From Knoxdaviesia capensis (Eukaryota > Ascomycota > Sordariomycetes > Microascales > Gondwanamycetaceae), in assembly GCA_001510575.1 (NCBI GenBank), contig LNGK01000007.1, positions 1-64,000 of the forward strand: DNA of 64,000 bases, written 5' to 3'. Below are positions 60,637 to 64,000 of this stretch, in pieces. Position 1 is the stretch's first letter. Every line of letters starts with the position of its first letter. A program made the translations under genes and the position numbers. Below the pieces are notes generated by a model, which was given only the letters and a program-made list of their open reading frames with translations, had not been told where the DNA came from and searched no databases.

Positions 60637-63413
60637 ATGCCCGGAATTCTTCCTATGAAAGTTATAAAGGTGGGCTCCAGTTCACAGAGCCGCATCGCTC
60701 AGGCCTGTGATCGTTGCCGGAGCAAGAAGATTCGGTGCGATGGCATCCGCCCGTGCTGCACACAATGTGCCAACGTTGGCTTTGAGTGCCGCACCTCAGA
60801 TAAACTCAGCCGCCGAGCATTCCCGCGGGGATACACCGAGTCTCTCGAGGAGCGGATTCGACAGTTGGAATCTGAAGTGCGTGATCTGAAGGACTTGCTC
60901 GACGAGAAGGACGAGAAAATCGACATGCTTTCGCGCCTCCACCCAGCACGCCGCTCGGAAACACTCTCCCCCGCATCACTCGCGGCTTCATACCCACCAA
61001 CCCATTCCCCACAAATGCTCAAGGACGCGAAGAAACAAGATGCCGCCTCAACCACCCCCCTCAAAGAAGATACATTCCGAATCCAGGCGTCCCCGCTTCT
61101 ATTGGGCGTTGAGAACTCAGACTCTTACTTCATGGGTGCTTCCAGTGGACGTGCTTTTATTGGTATGTAACCGTGGACTTTGTACAGCATGTTGGGACCT
61201 CAGCTAACGTCTTCTAGAATCATTCAAACGAAGCATCCAGGAAAGCGGAAAATCATGCCCCGACTTCAACCCGGAGGCATTCCTCCACATTCAGGGCAGC
61301 CATGCTCTCACGACCAAGCCCATTGACGAGTTACAACGCGTCCCGCCGCGAATCTTTTCCGATAAATGCGTGAACGTCTTTTTCCAGGAGTGGGCGCCTC
61401 TCTTCCCCGTTCTCCACAAGCCGACCTTCCTGCGCATCTACGAGGAGTTCATTGCCGATCCCGAAAAGCTCAAGAACAACCACAAAATCGCCCAACTGTA
61501 CCTGGTCTTCGCCATCGCTGCTCTGTCTAGCGAAACGTCCGACACCGAGCAAGTTGCCTCTTGCGAACGAGAGTGGCAGCGAGCGGTCGAGGCTATCGCA
61601 ATGGACAACACCATCATCTCCCTCCAATGCCTTGTTCTTGCCGTGATGTATTGCACTATTCGGGCAGACTACAAGCGTCTTCAGCACTACAAGGGTATCG
61701 CCGTGACGCTCTCGCATCGCCTTGGTCTTCATCAAAGCCAGAAGAGATTCTCCTTTGGCGCCCTGACGATTGAGACCCGCAAGAAGGTGTTCTGGACTCT
61801 CTACACCTTGGACTGGTACGTTGGTATACCATAGCTCTTTTTACTTGTTGATCCAGTACTAACGTGTTGATGTAGCTTCTCTGCTGCCGTCCTCGGTCTA
61901 CCCAAAATCCTGAAGGAAGAGGATATTCACGCAGAATACCCCGTCGACACTGATGATGAGTATGTGACCGAGAAGGGTTTCCAGCCAACCCTCCCGGGAG
62001 AGTATACCCGACTCTCCAACGCTCTGGCGCTTTTCAGGGTGTCAAGAATCCTGGCGAAGGTCCTGGAGACGGTGTATCCCGCCGCTGCCACATACGAACT
62101 CTCGCTCCAAAAGCTGGCTGCCCTTGACGACGAATTGACTGCATGGCAAGAAGAGCTTCCCAGCCACTTGCGCCTGACATTTGCTCAAGACAAACCGTCT
62201 ACTGATGTGACTGGCAGCCGGTCTCCTCTATTGGTAAGATCATCTCGTACGAGTCCGGGAGGTCTTTTCATCATACTAACTGTTCTTTCAGACTCTCACC
62301 TTCTACTATATCCGGACGCTAATCAACCGGCCGGCAGTGGGCTCGACCCTGGGATCGAAGACCGCTCCGGCTGTGCTAGCGGTCAGTGAATCCAGCAAGC
62401 GCATTATCCAGATTGTGCAATTGCTGGAAGAGCGGAACCTTTCGTTCTCCATGTGTCTCAACAAGCCAGATATTCTGGTTCTTTGTGGCATGGCCTTGCT
62501 CTACCAAGCCTTGGACCTCAAGCAGGACAGCAAAGTGCTCAAGGACAGCGAACGCCTGGTCAACTCCATCGTCACGACACTTTATCGCATGAGTGTTCCG
62601 GGCTGTCTGGATTTCAAGCGCATTGCGAGCCTGTTCGTGTCTGTTACCGAGCCGGTGGTCGCGGCGCCGATCCCCGGTACCAGAACTGCCCCGGTCTCCA
62701 TTGAGATACCGGCGCCGGTCCGGAAGTCCTCGCCGTCGGTTTCAGCGTCGAAGCGGACGCAGCGCAACTCTTTCGATACGCACTCACCGGGGAGCGACCT
62801 CCTCCTCCACGAGAAGCAGAGAAGAATGCCTACTCCTGGAGGACACTACGACACCTACAGCACCAGGTCGTCCTTCGATAGCCAGACCAATTCCACACCC
62901 TCCCCGCTAAGTTCGTCGCTGCGGACGCCTTCCGAGATCCGGAAATCCCCGCCGTTGGACTTCGTGCAGATGAACATGATGCCGCCCAAGAACTGCGAGT
63001 CCCCTGAGCCGTCGCATGACGATGCGCATAAGATGCCTGGAGTGACAACCGGTGATTGGGAGTCCCTGTTGGCGTCTATGGAGGGTGGGCAGATTTCGGT
63101 CTACGACATGATCTACGGCGGCGGGCTCCCCGCGCCCGAGTCTGCCCCGAGCTCTGCGTCTGCGGCGACTGGCGCGTGGTCCCCCGATAACTGGGACCTG
63201 TCAAAGTTCAATATCGGTGACTTTGGCCATGAGGGTGTCCCCCCTATTAGCTCTCTCAGCGACGATGGGCTGAGTTCGGGTGATGATATTTCCCCGTCTG
63301 AATTTGCGGCGCTAGCAGTCGATCCCCATGTCGACTACCATCAAATGGCCAAACGGTCATCCAACGGTGATTCGTATTTGATGAATGGTATTGATGCAGG
63401 ATTTAGTTTATAG
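60637..63413 (+). CDS. facB: FacB/Cat8-type Zn(II)2Cys6 transcriptional activator of acetate utilisation
   Basis: Exons 60637-61162, 61218-61815, 61876-62233 and 62292-63413 give 867 aa, the length I recall for Aspergillus nidulans FacB. The binuclear zinc cluster is intact: Cys24, 27, 34, 41, 44 and 51, in the context ACDRCRSKKIRCDG. A linker and leucine-rich coiled coil (about 66-98) for dimerisation follow. Residues about 230-560 form the fungal-specific TF middle homology region, with FFQEWAPLFPVLHKPTF near 248. The C-terminal third is Ser/Pro-rich and acidic, fitting an activation domain. FacB activates acetyl-CoA synthetase, glyoxylate-cycle and acetamidase genes on C2 carbon sources and is repressed through CreA. 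All introns are GT-AG, 55-60 bp. The gene looks functional. Confidence 0.95.
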
Positions 63414-64000
63414 TACCCTAAGGCGCTGCTCGGGGGGTTTTTTTTTCTTCTTGCTTCTGTTTCTTTATGTCTTGTTTGGGTCTTGGGCTTCCTGTTAGTA
63501 TTTGAAGTTTTCTGAATGTTTTGTAATGTTACGTCTAAATTGGAAGATGACCATGAAATTGAATCGGGGTCAAACCCAGTAACTGCTCCAACGATAAATG
63601 CTCGTATGTGTGCACCATGTCTACATGTATTGACGGACATCTCTTGCCCGGAATCTGTCCTAGGCTTGTGTGTGTGTGTGTGTGTGTCCGTTCGCACTTA
63701 CACCGTGAATCCACAGTAGCTGTTTAGCCAACAGTAACTTAACCTTCTCCAGAGTAAGCAACTGGAAATCGTGCCGACATTGATCAGGCCGCGCGCTTGG
63801 TGAGCAAGCAGTTCCATGATATACGACTCCGGTATACGGAGTTAACAGTTGTGGATTGATTGCTGATCTCCTCATTTCTATAATACTCGGACGTTCGGCG
63901 TATCGATAAGCCAACGGATCGTCCCCTATACTTGTTCACGATATGGCATGGCACTGGACCGAATCGAGCAGTCGCTGGCCGGTTCGGAGCCTTAAGCCGA
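63414..64000. other. 3' flank of facB
   Basis: T-rich 3' UTR-like sequence followed by unique DNA; no gene seen up to the window end. Confidence 0.5.
63667..63687 (+). repeat. (TG)n microsatellite
   Basis: About ten TG units in a row, 250 bp downstream of the facB stop codon. Confidence 0.9.

Overview
The window is nuclear DNA of a filamentous ascomycete, most likely one of the Eurotiales (Aspergillus/Penicillium type). The evidence is short GT-AG introns with CTAAC-type branch points, Ty1/Copia and Gypsy retrotransposons carrying repeat-induced point mutation (RIP), and a FacB/Cat8-type acetate regulator whose spliced length is 867 aa.

Left block, 1-30758: a retrotransposon graveyard with no intact gene. 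CpA and TpG have been converted almost completely to TpA while CpG is kept, so Gln and Trp codons became stops and almost no reading frame survives. Order: the 3' part of a Copia element (Copia-1 A); a Gypsy LTR plus leader fragment; a near-complete Gypsy copy on the minus strand; an unrecognised decayed reading frame ending at a polypurine tract and LTR; a satellite-like tandem array; another LTR; and then a three-level nest. In the nest a Copia-2 remnant is split by Copia-1 B (343-bp LTRs, ACTAG duplication), which is itself split by a Gypsy copy (GGAT duplication). Inside the minus-strand Gypsy, about 70 bp (13206-13275) reads as the sister copy written backwards without complementation. 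I know of no biological process that does this.

Middle block, 31065-42798: an intron-rich GMP synthase; a divergent pair made of an unknown beta-rich 285-aa protein and a large 1851-aa protein with an N-terminal ZZ-like zinc finger, a long helical region and a C-terminal CHAT caspase-like protease domain; and a Pgc1-like glycerophosphodiester phosphodiesterase. The CHAT pair is the best candidate here for an undescribed defence or cell-death module.

A structurally complete Copia-2 element (43633-49284; 197-bp LTRs, GGCTG duplication) lies between the phosphodiesterase and the next genes. It is only patchily mutated.

Right block, 51996-63413: housekeeping and regulatory genes, namely Pmp3 (membrane potential/stress), a YchF-like GTPase with a TGS domain and a 10-nt micro-exon, a SET-domain lysine methyltransferase, and facB. 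Gene models were spliced by eye. Each keeps frame through all junctions and gives a family-typical protein. I saw no rRNA or tRNA gene and no CRISPR array.
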